A stretch of 64,000 bases of DNA from Neobacillus sp. YX16 (GCF_030123505.1 NZ_CP126115.1:6152001-6216000), one strand, 5' to 3'; positions 26,576 through 36,610 are shown, numbered from the stretch's first letter. Notes: generated from the letters alone by a model not told the origin. Translations and numbers: made by a program.

Positions 26576-28396
26576 TTATTGATGAATGAACTGACTATCA
26601 TACATATTGAAGTAAAATCCCTTTTTCTGTAAAAGCTCTTGATGTGTTCCTGATTCAATGATTTCTCCTTGATGTATGACTAAAATACGATCAGCATTTT
26701 CGATGGTCTTTAGGCGGTGAGCAATGATAAAACTGGTTCGCCCTTTCGTTAACTGATTGATTCCCTTTTGAATTTCGATTTCGGTTGTTGTATCAATACT
26801 TGAGGTCGCTTCATCTAGAATCAATACGTCTGAATCGGCCAAAATCGCCCTGGCGATAGCTAGTAATTGACGCTGCCCCTGACTTAAATTATATCCACCA
26901 GACGTAATAGGGGTATGATAGCCTTCAGGCAAATGTTTAATGTATTGATGTGCAGATGCCATTTTTGCTGCCGCTATGACTTCCTCATCTGTTGCCTCTA
27001 AACGGCCATATCGAATATTTTCCATAATACTTCCTGAAAACAAGAATGTATCTTGAAGCACAACTCCGACTTTTTTCCGCAGCCCGCTTATTTGATAATC
27101 ACGAATATCCCGGCCATCCAGTTTAATCACACCAGAGGTCACATCATAAAACCTCATCAATAAATTAATAATCGTTGTCTTCCCTGATCCTGTTGGACCA
27201 ACAAGAGCAATCTTTTCACCCGATTTGACACGAAAATCAATATTTTTCAAAATAGGCACTTCTTGCTCATAACCAAAATGGACATGGGAAAACTCAACCT
27301 CGCCTTTAAATGAATCTACAATGATTGCATTCTCCTTATCTACTAAATCCGGCGTCTCATCCATGATTTCAAATACACGCTCCGCACCAGCTATTGCCGA
27401 TTGGAACATATTTAATAAATTAGAAAGCTGTGCAATCGGCCTAAAGAATTGACGAGAGTAGGTTACAAAGGCCGCAATAATTCCAACAGAAGCCAATTCC
27501 TGAACTGTCATGAGAGCTCCAATCGCAATAATCAAACAAAGTCCTAAATTATTAATAAAATTATTAACAGGTCCGAGATATCCAGATACCGTATCCGCAT
27601 CCATAGCGGATTGACGCAGACGTTCATTCACTGCTGAAAATTGCTGATTCATTTTTCCTTCTTTTCCAAATAGCGTTATCACTTCGTTACCCGAGATTGT
27701 TTCTTCAATAAATCCGTTTAATTCACCCAAATCTCGCTGCCTTTTAATAAAATGACTGCTGCTGTAGGTAATCAACTTTTTAGTGGTAAAAATGATTAAT
27801 GGAATAATTAAAAGTGCCACAATGGCCAGCACCCAATTAAGGGAAAACATTGCAATCGCCACACCTATAAGCATCAATATCGATGAGAAGATTTGTATGA
27901 TACTTTGACTTAGGGCACTATTCAAACTATCTATATCATTCGTGACCCTGCTCATTAAATCGCCATGTGTTCGTTTATCGAAAAATCGTAAAGATAAGGT
28001 TTGAAACTTATTAAATAAATCCTGCCGCAAATTCCGTATCGTTTGTATCGATACCCGAACCATCATAAAAGATTGCAGCCAAGTAAACAATGCAGTCGCG
28101 CTATAGACTGCTGTAAGGAAAACCAAAAATCTTAGCGTTCCGGCAATATCCTTTGGAATAATATATTTATCAATAATAACCCCAATCATATATGGGCCCA
28201 AAAGACCCAATAAAGTTGAGACAATGACAAATATAATTGATGCTATTAGCGCTGTTTTTTGCTTCTCCATATACAGCCAAATCCGTTTTATCGTTCCCTT
28301 CCAATCCTTTGCCTTTACAACCGGTCCGCTTAACCCTCTCGGACCACGGACTTTATTCATAAAATTGGGATTGTGTTGTGAAGCTGATTTACTCAT
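26576..28396 (-). CDS. Heterodimeric ABC exporter subunit, YfiC-like
   Basis: 606-residue half-transporter with six membrane helices (residues about 30-340) fused to an ATPase. Walker A GPTGSGKTT, Q-loop VLQDTFLFSGS, Walker B VLILDEATSSID and H-loop FIIAHR are canonical. The signature motif is altered to LSQGQRQLLAIARAIL, with Gln in place of the first Gly of LSGGQ. It overlaps the partner subunit by 4 bp. By length and pairing it resembles Bacillus YfiC, a multidrug-type exporter. The substrate is unknown. Confidence 0.87.
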   Translation of the reverse strand: MSKSASQHNPNFMNKVRGPRGLSGPVVKAKDWKGTIKRIWLYMEKQKTALIASIIFVIVSTLLGLLGPYMIGVIIDKYIIPKDIAGTLRFLVFLTAVYSATALFTWLQSFMMVRVSIQTIRNLRQDLFNKFQTLSLRFFDKRTHGDLMSRVTNDIDSLNSALSQSIIQIFSSILMLIGVAIAMFSLNWVLAIVALLIIPLIIFTTKKLITYSSSHFIKRQRDLGELNGFIEETISGNEVITLFGKEGKMNQQFSAVNERLRQSAMDADTVSGYLGPVNNFINNLGLCLIIAIGALMTVQELASVGIIAAFVTYSRQFFRPIAQLSNLLNMFQSAIAGAERVFEIMDETPDLVDKENAIIVDSFKGEVEFSHVHFGYEQEVPILKNIDFRVKSGEKIALVGPTGSGKTTIINLLMRFYDVTSGVIKLDGRDIRDYQISGLRKKVGVVLQDTFLFSGSIMENIRYGRLEATDEEVIAAAKMASAHQYIKHLPEGYHTPITSGGYNLSQGQRQLLAIARAILADSDVLILDEATSSIDTTTEIEIQKGINQLTKGRTSFIIAHRLKTIENADRILVIHQGEIIESGTHQELLQKKGFYFNMYDSQFIHQ

Positions 28397-30132
28397 CCAT
28401 ATTCAACCTCCAATCCACTCTGTGAAGTATATATATCACAATAAACTTTACTATTTTTCAGTAATTCATCGTGTGTACCTTGGGCTTCAATTTCCCCATC
28501 CTTCATCACAAGGATTTGGTCCGCATCCTTAATGGAGGAAATCTTTGATGAAATAATAAACACCGTCGTATGGGAATTAGCTTGTTTTAATACCTGTTGT
28601 ATCGCTGCCTCTGATAAAGCATCAATGGCAGAAGTAGAATCATCGAGAATCAGAATACTGCCATCGCGAATAAAGGCACGCGCCATCGCTAATCGCTGTC
28701 TTTGACCTCCTGACAGATTTGTTGCTCCTTGCATAAGTGAATGTTCAAATTTATCATCAAACCTATCGATAAATTCACTGGCAACCGCTGATTGGGCCGC
28801 TTGATTTAAGTCAGTAATGGTTGCTTCTTCTTTTCCAAATCGTAAATTGTCCTCAATGGTGCCTGAAAATAAAGTCGCCTTTTGTGGAACAAACCCGATT
28901 TCTGTACGGAGTTTTTCCAGCGAAAAATCCTTGATGTTTACCCCATCAATAAGAATAGCTCCAGAATCAGGATCATATAGACGCGGAATCAGTTTAACTA
29001 GGGTTGATTTCCCGCTTCCCGTTGAACCAATAATCCCAATGGTTTGACCAGCACTTGCTTTAAATGAAATGTTTTGAAGGACATATTTCCCATTTTTACT
29101 ATAGCTGAAGTTCACATTCCTAAATTCAACTTCTCCACTTAGTTTAGAGACCGAAACCGGTTGATTAGGTTCCTTAATATCAATTTCTGTTTCAAGAACC
29201 TGATTAATTCGCTCAGCGGAGGAAAAAGAACGGGCAATCTGCATTAACACATGACTGCTGCTCATTAATCCATTTATCATAATGTTTAAGTAGTTAATAA
29301 AGGCTAAAATAACCCCAACCTGGAGGGTACCTTCATTTACCTTTATTACCCCCATCCAGAGTCCAGCAATGATTCCTAGATTAACAATGAACATCATAAT
29401 CGGCATCATGGTTAAAATAAGCTGTTCAGCGGTCATATTACGTTTCATTAATAAATCATTGACACTTTTAAAATGGTACTTTTCATAATCTTGGCGGTCA
29501 AATGCCTTGATTACTCGAATACCCGCTAACATTTCTTGAAGCTTTGTGTTCACCTGATCCATGGCTTTTTGCACGTTCAAGAAAAGCTTCCCTGACTTTA
29601 CTGAAAAGAAATAGATACAAGCCATCAGAATAGGTATGGATACAAGCAGCACTGGAAATAGTTCTCGGGCAGTAATCCAAACGATGATAACAGATCCGAT
29701 AAACAACAAAGGTCCCCGTATAAACATACGTAATGTCATTATAACTGCCTGTTTTAGTGTCTCCACATCACTTGTCGCTATGGTAATTAGTTTGCCAGTA
29801 CCGAATGAATCTGTATTTTGATTTGAAAAATTTCCTATTTTTTTAAACACATCACGGCGAATATCAGTAGCAAAATGGACAGCGGATTTTGCAGCATAAA
29901 TAGAACTCCCCGCCCCGCCAATTAGACCGATAAACGCACTAAGCAGCATTAGAAGACCAAGTTTTATAACATACGCATTATCTTGATTGGCAATGCCTGT
30001 ATCAATCATCTTCTGCATAATTGTTGGCTGCAGCAGATCCATCAGCACTTCTATACACATTAGAAGTGGTCCTAAAATGGCAAAAAACTTGTATGGTCCA
30101 ATATAGTGTAGTAATTTTTTCATGGCTTTCAT
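28393..30132 (-). CDS. Heterodimeric ABC exporter subunit with degenerate ATP site, YfiB-like
   Basis: 579-residue half-transporter with six membrane helices, Walker A GSTGSGKST and signature LSGGQRQRLAMARAF. Walker B is ILILDDSTSAID, with Asp where the catalytic Glu normally sits. The H-loop reads VFIISSKISS, lacking the switch His. In an asymmetric exporter this subunit's Walker motifs pair with the partner's signature (LSQGQ), so one ATP site is degenerate and the other competent. It is the second gene of a padR-exporter operon. Confidence 0.87.
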   Translation of the reverse strand: MKAMKKLLHYIGPYKFFAILGPLLMCIEVLMDLLQPTIMQKMIDTGIANQDNAYVIKLGLLMLLSAFIGLIGGAGSSIYAAKSAVHFATDIRRDVFKKIGNFSNQNTDSFGTGKLITIATSDVETLKQAVIMTLRMFIRGPLLFIGSVIIVWITARELFPVLLVSIPILMACIYFFSVKSGKLFLNVQKAMDQVNTKLQEMLAGIRVIKAFDRQDYEKYHFKSVNDLLMKRNMTAEQLILTMMPIMMFIVNLGIIAGLWMGVIKVNEGTLQVGVILAFINYLNIMINGLMSSSHVLMQIARSFSSAERINQVLETEIDIKEPNQPVSVSKLSGEVEFRNVNFSYSKNGKYVLQNISFKASAGQTIGIIGSTGSGKSTLVKLIPRLYDPDSGAILIDGVNIKDFSLEKLRTEIGFVPQKATLFSGTIEDNLRFGKEEATITDLNQAAQSAVASEFIDRFDDKFEHSLMQGATNLSGGQRQRLAMARAFIRDGSILILDDSTSAIDALSEAAIQQVLKQANSHTTVFIISSKISSIKDADQILVMKDGEIEAQGTHDELLKNSKVYCDIYTSQSGLEVEYG

Positions 30133-30143
30133 GAAATTTCCCC

Positions 30144-30602
30144 TTACTTCGTGCTTTTCTTTTTCAAACGATCGGTCATTTCATCGATAAAGGCGATTAA
30201 TTCAAATACACTTTCTGGATTCCCTCGTGCTTGTTTCATCGCTTTTCGAAATTCTGCTTCCCACCGATCCATTGCCGCCCTTAATTGAACAGACTCCTCT
30301 GACTTCCTCCACATCATTCTCTCTTTCCACTCAATCCAAAAATCGCCTTCCACACGTTTTTCCTCTAATCGTTTTTTGCCATTCTCATTGATCGAATAGG
30401 TCTTTTTATCCGATTCAGTATCTAGTTCAATTAAATTTTGATCTACTAATTCTTGAAGTGCAGGATATACCGTTCCAGCACTGGCTGAATAAGCACCATT
30501 TGACCGTTCTCCCAGCCCCTTCATGATTTGATACCCATGCATGGATTCTTCATTTAACAAATGCAGAATAGCTACTTGAACAAATCCTCTCCGTCTTTTC
30601 AT
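30144..30602 (-). CDS. PadR-family transcription regulator
   Basis: 152-residue regulator with an N-terminal winged helix (GFVQVAILHLLNEESMHGYQIMKGLGERSNGAYSASAGTVYPALQELVDQNLIE). A charged dimerisation helix follows. PadR proteins commonly repress an adjacent multidrug ABC exporter and are released by its substrates. This gene starts the operon, 11 bp ahead of the YfiB-like gene. A 23-bp palindrome just upstream is the likely operator. RBS AAGGAGG precedes ATG 30602. Confidence 0.87.
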   Translation of the reverse strand: MKRRRGFVQVAILHLLNEESMHGYQIMKGLGERSNGAYSASAGTVYPALQELVDQNLIELDTESDKKTYSINENGKKRLEEKRVEGDFWIEWKERMMWRKSEESVQLRAAMDRWEAEFRKAMKQARGNPESVFELIAFIDEMTDRLKKKSTK

Positions 30603-30619
30603 TTTATTCCTCCTTAATT

Positions 30620-30642
30620 ATATCGATAATATTAATCGATAT
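30620..30642. promoter_or_regulatory. Palindromic operator candidate upstream of padR
   Basis: ATATCGAT and ATCGATAT flank a 7-bp spacer (AATATTA). Further TCGAT or TCGTTT half-sites recur to about 30672. Autoregulation by the PadR protein is inferred from position. Confidence 0.5.
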
Positions 30643-30681
30643 ATCGTTTAAAATCATCGTAATAAATCGATAAAAATATAC

Positions 30682-30712
30682 AAAAAAGGATTTGCCCTGT
30701 TTGAGCAAATCC
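30682..30712 (-). terminator. Terminator after germination operon
   Basis: A perfect 8-bp stem (30688-30695 with 30705-30712) with a 9-base loop is followed on the minus strand by six T residues. Confidence 0.82.
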
Positions 30713-30730
30713 CAAAATTTCAATTAAATT

Positions 30731-31831
30731 CTAAAAGACATTCCCTGTTCTTATGATGTTTACCTTTACATTCGGTTCAAATTGAACGTTTTTATATTCC
30801 TCTCCCCAATTGATTTTCTTCCATAATTCAGGGTGAAAACTTGAAATTCGTCTTCCAATTCCCAACGCATCACAATTGGCTTCTAATAAAGTGTTGGTTA
30901 CTTCCTTTGCTTGTTTCGTTAATTCATCAGAAATTTCTTTATTTAATTTTTTGATATCTAGTCCTTTTCTAAAATCTTGAGGATAGCTTACTACGTCAAT
31001 ATTCATTTTGACATTAATTTTGCATGTTATTTTATTATCCTGATTCACAAGGACCTCTAAATTTCGACTCAAGTCTTTAGTTGTAAAAGAAATGGCATTT
31101 TTTTCGGGGCCCAATAATAAAGCCAATCTGTTCATCTTGCTTAATTGATCCATTAATGACAATAGTATACTGCTTTTTTCTTTTGATAATGTTAAACCTG
31201 TATATTTATCATCGTCTACTAGAGCCACTCCAGCTACTTCAACTTTATTAGACTCTACTATTTCCAGGTAAGGTAAAATTATATCTTCACCATAATCTAA
31301 CATTTTTTTCCAAACTGTAAATGTTGTTTCTTTCGGTATGACCGTATCCACTTCTGCTCCATTTAGTAATCGCAAGATTTCAAATGCGATTGGGCTTTTT
31401 TCTTTTTCCAAAGAAAGAATATCTTTCGCTTTTCCTTTAGTTATGACAATTTTGGAAGACAAATATGAACCCATATTTCGATAAAAGACCTCAATGATAG
31501 GGTGAATCCCTTTTTTAGCTAGATCTTCACCTATTATTACCACAAACGCTTTACTAGCATCTATTTCACCCCCAATTTTACTGTCTACATCTAATGCTAA
31601 ACCAGAAGTTGTTGGTCTTACAGCAGATACTAGTTCATCGTATATATCAAATTGCCCTCCTCCTTTACTTTGAATGTTTAATGCTCTAACTGATGCATCA
31701 ATTTTTCCCTCTTCAGTAATATCAAAACTAATTCCGTTCACAAGCGTTCGATTCACTAGATAATGCTGGTCCCAACAGCCAGTCAACATGATAGGGATAA
31801 TGCATGTGATAATAAGGAGTATTTTTCTCAA
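30731..31831 (-). CDS. Spore germination lipoprotein, Ger(x)C family
   Basis: 366-residue C subunit of a germinant receptor, anchored on the outer face of the spore inner membrane. The signal peptide RKILLIITCIIPIMLTGC ends in a lipobox, followed by WDQHYLVNRTLVNGISFD, typical of GerAC/GerKC. Later family segments are DIYDELVSAVRPTTSGLALD and the C-terminal helix KEISDELTKQAKEVTNTLLE. The start is TTG 31831, overlapping the preceding stop in TTGA. The RBS is weak, so translational coupling is likely. It is the last gene of the A-B-C operon. Confidence 0.9.
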   Translation of the reverse strand: MRKILLIITCIIPIMLTGCWDQHYLVNRTLVNGISFDITEEGKIDASVRALNIQSKGGGQFDIYDELVSAVRPTTSGLALDVDSKIGGEIDASKAFVVIIGEDLAKKGIHPIIEVFYRNMGSYLSSKIVITKGKAKDILSLEKEKSPIAFEILRLLNGAEVDTVIPKETTFTVWKKMLDYGEDIILPYLEIVESNKVEVAGVALVDDDKYTGLTLSKEKSSILLSLMDQLSKMNRLALLLGPEKNAISFTTKDLSRNLEVLVNQDNKITCKINVKMNIDVVSYPQDFRKGLDIKKLNKEISDELTKQAKEVTNTLLEANCDALGIGRRISSFHPELWKKINWGEEYKNVQFEPNVKVNIIRTGNVF

Positions 31832-32934
31832 GCGGATTCACTACTTTCATGCTTTTTAAATAGGAACGAAAGGATTAAAAGCAAAGTTGGGATGATAAAA
31901 ACAACCGCATAACTTAAATACGTCACATATTTGTTAAATAGAGTAGTGGTAGCGTCATTATGTGGAATTAATGTAATCAAAAAAATAATGAATCCATTCA
32001 TTAAGACTACCCTTGGGTAATTCTTCTTCTTTACATTCATACTCTTACTAGCAAAAAATAAATAGGCAATAATGGAAGTGACCATCGGGACAATCCATAT
32101 CGACAGGAAAATGAGATCCACCCGATCGACCATCTTGTAAGTTATTCCTCTAAGTAAATTTAAAATCGGTTCTCTCATTTGTGCCAACTGATCTGTACTA
32201 AAACTGATTAGAGAAAGGAAGATAAAGTAAGTGTAAAAAATGACGATAAGAATGTTGGATATCGATACCGTCTTTAATACTCCTTTTTTATTATCAATAA
32301 TGAAGGGGAACGTAAACAGTAACCCTTCAAATCCCAACATCGCAAGAAGAGAATTGTTAGTACCCAATAAAATATTTTTAATTCCAGAACTTCCAATTGG
32401 AAGAATATATTGAAACTCTTTAGGAGTAAACCAGCTTAATAAAGAAGTAAACATTAATAATAGGATTAAGGAAGTTGCTAGGACAAAGAATCTTGCAATG
32501 ATTCTTAAATCACTAACCGCTAAATAAATACAAGCGGTAAGGATGAGTATGGATATGATCCAATTAGGTGTTAAAGGCAATAACCATAAATTAATGATTT
32601 TAATAAATAAAATGGTGACTAAGCCTCCGACAAGGATGAAATTCATATAGATAACAAGATTAATCAATTTCCCTAGAAAACGACCAAGTATCTTTTGAGT
32701 GATTTCGGTATAAATAAGATTGGGAAATCGTTTTAGTAACTGCCAGTAGATGACGAGCATAACTTGAACAGCTACCCCTGCAAAGAGGGGAGAAATCCAA
32801 CCATCTCCTTTAGCCGTCTTCTGCACGACATTCGGCAATGATAAAAGTCCTACGCCAATTTGACTTTGAAGCATGATAAAAAACAGCTGAAATTTTGTAA
32901 TCGAAAGATTTTTATCTGTCATTTCTTCTTCCAC
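31828..32934 (-). CDS. Spore germination permease-like protein, GerAB family
   Basis: 368-residue B subunit with about ten membrane helices, related to amino acid permeases. The first helix region carries the conserved QLFFIMLQSQIGVGLLSLP. In characterised receptors the B subunit binds the germinant, usually an amino acid. The start is probably GTG 32934 or the ATG four codons later, which has a purine-rich AAGAAGAA before it. It overlaps gerAA-like by 16 bp. Confidence 0.9.
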   Translation of the reverse strand: MEEEMTDKNLSITKFQLFFIMLQSQIGVGLLSLPNVVQKTAKGDGWISPLFAGVAVQVMLVIYWQLLKRFPNLIYTEITQKILGRFLGKLINLVIYMNFILVGGLVTILFIKIINLWLLPLTPNWIISILILTACIYLAVSDLRIIARFFVLATSLILLLMFTSLLSWFTPKEFQYILPIGSSGIKNILLGTNNSLLAMLGFEGLLFTFPFIIDNKKGVLKTVSISNILIVIFYTYFIFLSLISFSTDQLAQMREPILNLLRGITYKMVDRVDLIFLSIWIVPMVTSIIAYLFFASKSMNVKKKNYPRVVLMNGFIIFLITLIPHNDATTTLFNKYVTYLSYAVVFIIPTLLLILSFLFKKHESSESA

Positions 32935-34418
32935 GCCCTTGTTTGCCCCTGTTGTTTTGCGTAAGCTGGCTTTGCGTCAGTTGGTCGAGTATTTAGTTTC
33001 CATAATGGAAGCCTTATCAACGAATCCTTTAAATCTTCTTTCTTAAATGGGGCTATAGGTGAAAAATAAGGCGTTCCAAAAGAATCTAATTTACTTAAAT
33101 GCATAAAAATCAACATTAACACGAATACAATCCCAAAAAATCCAAACATGGATGCCGCGATCATCGTTGGAAAACCTAATAACCTTGCACTTGTCCCCAT
33201 TTCATTTATAGGTGCCACAAATGAGGCAATGGCCGTAAATCCAATCACAACGATCATCATATTCGATACAATATGCGCATCTACCACCGCTGTCCCAATG
33301 ACTAATCCCCCTACAATCCCGATTGTTTGGGCTATAGGTGAAGGCAAGCGAATCGAGGCTTCCTTTAATAGCTCCAAAATGATTTGCATAGCTATCGCTT
33401 CCGCCAAGGGAGGAAAAGGAACATATTCTAATGAAACCCTGATGGAGTAAAGAATTCCGATCGGAAGGACCTCTGAATGAAACGAAACGATGGCTATGTA
33501 GATGGCAGGCAAGCTAATCGCAATGATAAAACTAAAGACGCGAATTATTCGAAAGAAAGATCCAACTAACCATCGGCTATTATAGTCATCAGGTGCTTGA
33601 TAAAACGCAAAAAACGTGATTGGAACGACTAACACACGTGGATTGCCATCCAAAATAATGGTGATTTTCCCTTCTGTTAAATAGGACACCGCTCTGTCAG
33701 GTCTTTCTGTAGCTAAAATATGTGGAAAAGGTGAAAAAGGATTATCTTCAATAAGATCCTCTAATTCACCAGTTGAATAGAGCTGATCAATTTCGATTGA
33801 AGTTATTCTGCGCTCTACTTCGTTAATAAGCTCTTTATTTGCAAGATTTTCAATAAAAACCATGCCAACTTTCGTATTCGAAAGATTTCCGAGAGTAAAA
33901 TATTTCACTTTTAACTGTGGATTTTTAATTCTCTTTCTTAAAAGGTGTAGATTAGAGCTAAAATCTTCAACAAAGCCATCATGAGTACTTTTAATGCTTC
34001 GCTCGTTATTCGGCTCTTGAATAGCCCTGCCTTCTATTCCTCCAACAGAAGCCATATAGGCTTGGGGATTGTTTTCTATCAAAATCATACAGAATCCATC
34101 TAATAACTGTTTCCCTGCTTCTGAAATAGTGGAAGTCCTTTTGATTTCTGCCGCATGGACGGTTTTCTCCATTTCACCCGCTTTCATTTCTAAAATAGGC
34201 TCAATAATAGAAGCTTGGAGAAGCTCCTTCTTCACCAACGAATCAAGATAAAGAATGACACACTTCTGGTTATGAAATCGTAGTTCCTTTTTCATTAAAT
34301 CTTCTGTATGGCAAAAATGTTCTTCTAACATTTTTATATTTTTCTCAATATCATCACAAAGCTGCCCGTCACCATTTGACGAGCTAGATAAAGATGATTT
34401 CCCTTTAAAGAAACTCAT
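32919..34418 (-). CDS. Spore germination receptor subunit, GerAA family
   Basis: 499-residue A subunit. The N-terminal soluble domain covers residues 1-290. Four to five membrane helices follow, with the conserved stretches EGKITIILDGNPRVLVVP, PDDYNSRWLVGSF and YVPFPPLAEAIAMQIILELLKEA. The A subunit oligomerises into a channel-like complex in GerA receptors. The start is ATG 34418, with AAGGAG 9 bases upstream. The GTG at 34451 has no RBS. No confident sigma-G promoter was assigned in 34419-34611. Confidence 0.9.
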   Translation of the reverse strand: MSFFKGKSSLSSSSNGDGQLCDDIEKNIKMLEEHFCHTEDLMKKELRFHNQKCVILYLDSLVKKELLQASIIEPILEMKAGEMEKTVHAAEIKRTSTISEAGKQLLDGFCMILIENNPQAYMASVGGIEGRAIQEPNNERSIKSTHDGFVEDFSSNLHLLRKRIKNPQLKVKYFTLGNLSNTKVGMVFIENLANKELINEVERRITSIEIDQLYSTGELEDLIEDNPFSPFPHILATERPDRAVSYLTEGKITIILDGNPRVLVVPITFFAFYQAPDDYNSRWLVGSFFRIIRVFSFIIAISLPAIYIAIVSFHSEVLPIGILYSIRVSLEYVPFPPLAEAIAMQIILELLKEASIRLPSPIAQTIGIVGGLVIGTAVVDAHIVSNMMIVVIGFTAIASFVAPINEMGTSARLLGFPTMIAASMFGFFGIVFVLMLIFMHLSKLDSFGTPYFSPIAPFKKEDLKDSLIRLPLWKLNTRPTDAKPAYAKQQGQTRAWKKK

Positions 34419-34611
34419 TTGCGAAAACTCCTTAGAAGAGTAGATACCCACTATTATTTCCCTAAATCCTTACTATATTTATTTAATGCCAAACCGTTTG
34501 ATGCAATTTCCCCATCTATCAAGAAACTATCCGTATTGGACAATTAGGCTTGTACACTTTCTGAAAATTTAATATAATTATTTTTACCACTATCTCTATG
34601 TTGTTTAATAT

Positions 34612-34647
34612 AAAAAAAGTGCCCCAAATGATTAATCTGGGACACTT
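34612..34647 (-). terminator. Terminator after phaC
   Basis: A 10-bp stem (34617-34626 with 34638-34647, one T-G pair) is followed on the minus strand by a run of T residues and lies 12 bp past phaC. Confidence 0.85.
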
Positions 34648-34659
34648 CTATTAGAATAT

Positions 34660-35736
34660 TTAGTTAGATCGTTCTTCCAGCCAGTCAGCAATGGTTGGAT
34701 ATGTTATTTTTGTAGCTTGACTTCCAAATGTAATCGATGTATGCCCCACTGGCAAACATTTATATTCTTTATCTTCACTAGATATAGCATTCATCAATGC
34801 TTCCACTTGGTGCGGCTGGGCAATGAGGTCGTTTTTACCAGATAAATTGAGCACGTTAGCTCTGATATTTTCAAGGTTAACCTTCTTACCACGAATAACC
34901 ATTTCTCCTTTTATCAGTTTGTTTTGCTGATAAAAGTCCCTAATCCACTGACGGTAGGCCTCACCTGGGAATTGAATACCGTCGTTTAACCATTTTTGCA
35001 ATAGCTTAAAGCTCTTTATGAACTTTTCATTATCCGCACGTTCATAAAGACTAATATATGGTCCATAGTTCGTTCCCATTGGATTGATCATTTTGTTACC
35101 AAAGTCAATCATTTCAGGTGGAATAACACCTAGGGTATCTACAACTTTATCAATATTAAAATATCGTTCATCTAACATCGCACCATATGAGCCAGTCTTT
35201 TCAAAATCAAAAGGACTTGTCATAAAGATAAGATTCCGGATCGGTAATTCAGGGTGCAGTGCTGCAAATGCAGCCGTGATCGTTCCCCCCATGCAATAAC
35301 CAAGGATTGAAACTTCATCCACGTTTGATTTTCTCAGTACCTTCCGAACGGCACGTGGGATATAGTCCATAATGTAATCATCTAGTTTCATATTTCTATC
35401 TTCATAACCAGGTTGGCCCCACTCAAGCAGATAGACTTCAAACCCGCGATTAACCAAGTATTCTACTAAACTACCGCCCTTTGTTAAATCCAGGATATAA
35501 GGTTTATTAATAAGGGCATACACCAAAAGAAGAGGAATCTTATGTTTTTTTGGACTTTCAGAAATATAGCGATAGAGCTTCGTTTTATTTCTTGTCCAAA
35601 TAAGTTCTTTCGGTGTTGGTGCTACTTCCGGATCAGCATCTGTTGTTAGAACTTGATTTGCTCTTAATGTACGTTGATACATCTCCTTGTATTCCGGAGG
35701 TGTATATTCGAGCAGTTCATTCCAATCGGTAGGCAT
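34660..35736 (-). CDS. phaC: Class IV polyhydroxyalkanoate synthase subunit PhaC
   Basis: 358-residue catalytic subunit that polymerises (R)-3-hydroxyacyl-CoA into polyhydroxyalkanoate granules. The alpha/beta-hydrolase nucleophile box is GYCMGGT (Cys in place of Ser, about residue 150). The catalytic Asp and His lie in SGKNDLIAQPHQ and LPVGHTS. The length and the adjacent phaR put it in the Bacillus-type class IV. It is the third gene of phaR-phaB-phaC. Confidence 0.93.
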   Translation of the reverse strand: MPTDWNELLEYTPPEYKEMYQRTLRANQVLTTDADPEVAPTPKELIWTRNKTKLYRYISESPKKHKIPLLLVYALINKPYILDLTKGGSLVEYLVNRGFEVYLLEWGQPGYEDRNMKLDDYIMDYIPRAVRKVLRKSNVDEVSILGYCMGGTITAAFAALHPELPIRNLIFMTSPFDFEKTGSYGAMLDERYFNIDKVVDTLGVIPPEMIDFGNKMINPMGTNYGPYISLYERADNEKFIKSFKLLQKWLNDGIQFPGEAYRQWIRDFYQQNKLIKGEMVIRGKKVNLENIRANVLNLSGKNDLIAQPHQVEALMNAISSEDKEYKCLPVGHTSITFGSQATKITYPTIADWLEERSN

Positions 35737-35816
35737 AAGTACGCTAATGACTGTTCACTCCTTACATGATTTATTTACTCTATTAATTTATTAATAAATA
35801 CGAACCTTCATGACAC

Positions 35817-36560
35817 TTACATGTAAAGTCCACCGTTAATATTTAATTGCTGACCAGTAATATAGTCACCATCTTTACATAGGAAAACAACACCACGAGC
35901 GATTTCTTCAGGTTTGCCTAAACGTTTTTGTGGTACTTTTTCAACGATACCTGCAAGAACTTTTTCAGGAATGGCTTGGACCATCTCGGTTCCAATAAAT
36001 CCTGGGCAAATGGCATTAACAGTTACCTTACTTCTAGCAAGTTCAAGAGCGAGGGATTTAGTATATCCAATTAGTCCTGCTTTTGCTGCAGCATAGTTGG
36101 TTTGTCCAAACCCGCCAGCTTGTCCAATAATTGACGAAATGTTGATGATGCGGCCTGCATCTGATTCAAGAAGATAAGGTAAGGCAGCAGAAGTATTGTT
36201 GTAAACACTGTTTAAATTAACATTGATTACTTCTCTCCAATCTTCTTCGGTCAATTTTTTAAACGTGCTGTCTCTTGTAATTCCTGCATTATTAATCAGG
36301 ATATCTAATTTGCCATAATGTTTGATGGTTTCTTGTACTAGATATGCTGACTCATTACTTTCTGAAACATCCGCTTGAACGGCGTATGCATCTCCGCCAA
36401 ATTCATTAATTTCTGCGACTACTTTATCTGCTAATTCTTTACGGATATTATAGTTAATGACAACCTTTGCTCCATTTTTAGCCAATTCCAATGCAATCGC
36501 TGCTCCGATTCCTCTGCTGCCACCTGTTACGATTGCTACTTTACCCGTTAATCCTGTCAT
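35817..36560 (-). CDS. phaB: Acetoacetyl-CoA reductase PhaB (SDR family)
   Basis: 247-residue short-chain dehydrogenase that reduces acetoacetyl-CoA to (R)-3-hydroxybutyryl-CoA with NADPH, supplying PhaC. The cofactor motif TGGSRGIG is at residues 12-19. NNAG lies near 90, the catalytic Ser in NISSIIGQ near 140, and YAAAKAG holds the Tyr and Lys. The sequence also resembles FabG; the operon context decides for PhaB. RBS TGGGGTGG precedes ATG 36560. Confidence 0.92.
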   Translation of the reverse strand: MTGLTGKVAIVTGGSRGIGAAIALELAKNGAKVVINYNIRKELADKVVAEINEFGGDAYAVQADVSESNESAYLVQETIKHYGKLDILINNAGITRDSTFKKLTEEDWREVINVNLNSVYNNTSAALPYLLESDAGRIINISSIIGQAGGFGQTNYAAAKAGLIGYTKSLALELARSKVTVNAICPGFIGTEMVQAIPEKVLAGIVEKVPQKRLGKPEEIARGVVFLCKDGDYITGQQLNINGGLYM

Positions 36561-36610
36561 CTTTAATCCACCCCATCTATAGTAGTTGTAAAAAACTATG
36601 TAATACTTTT

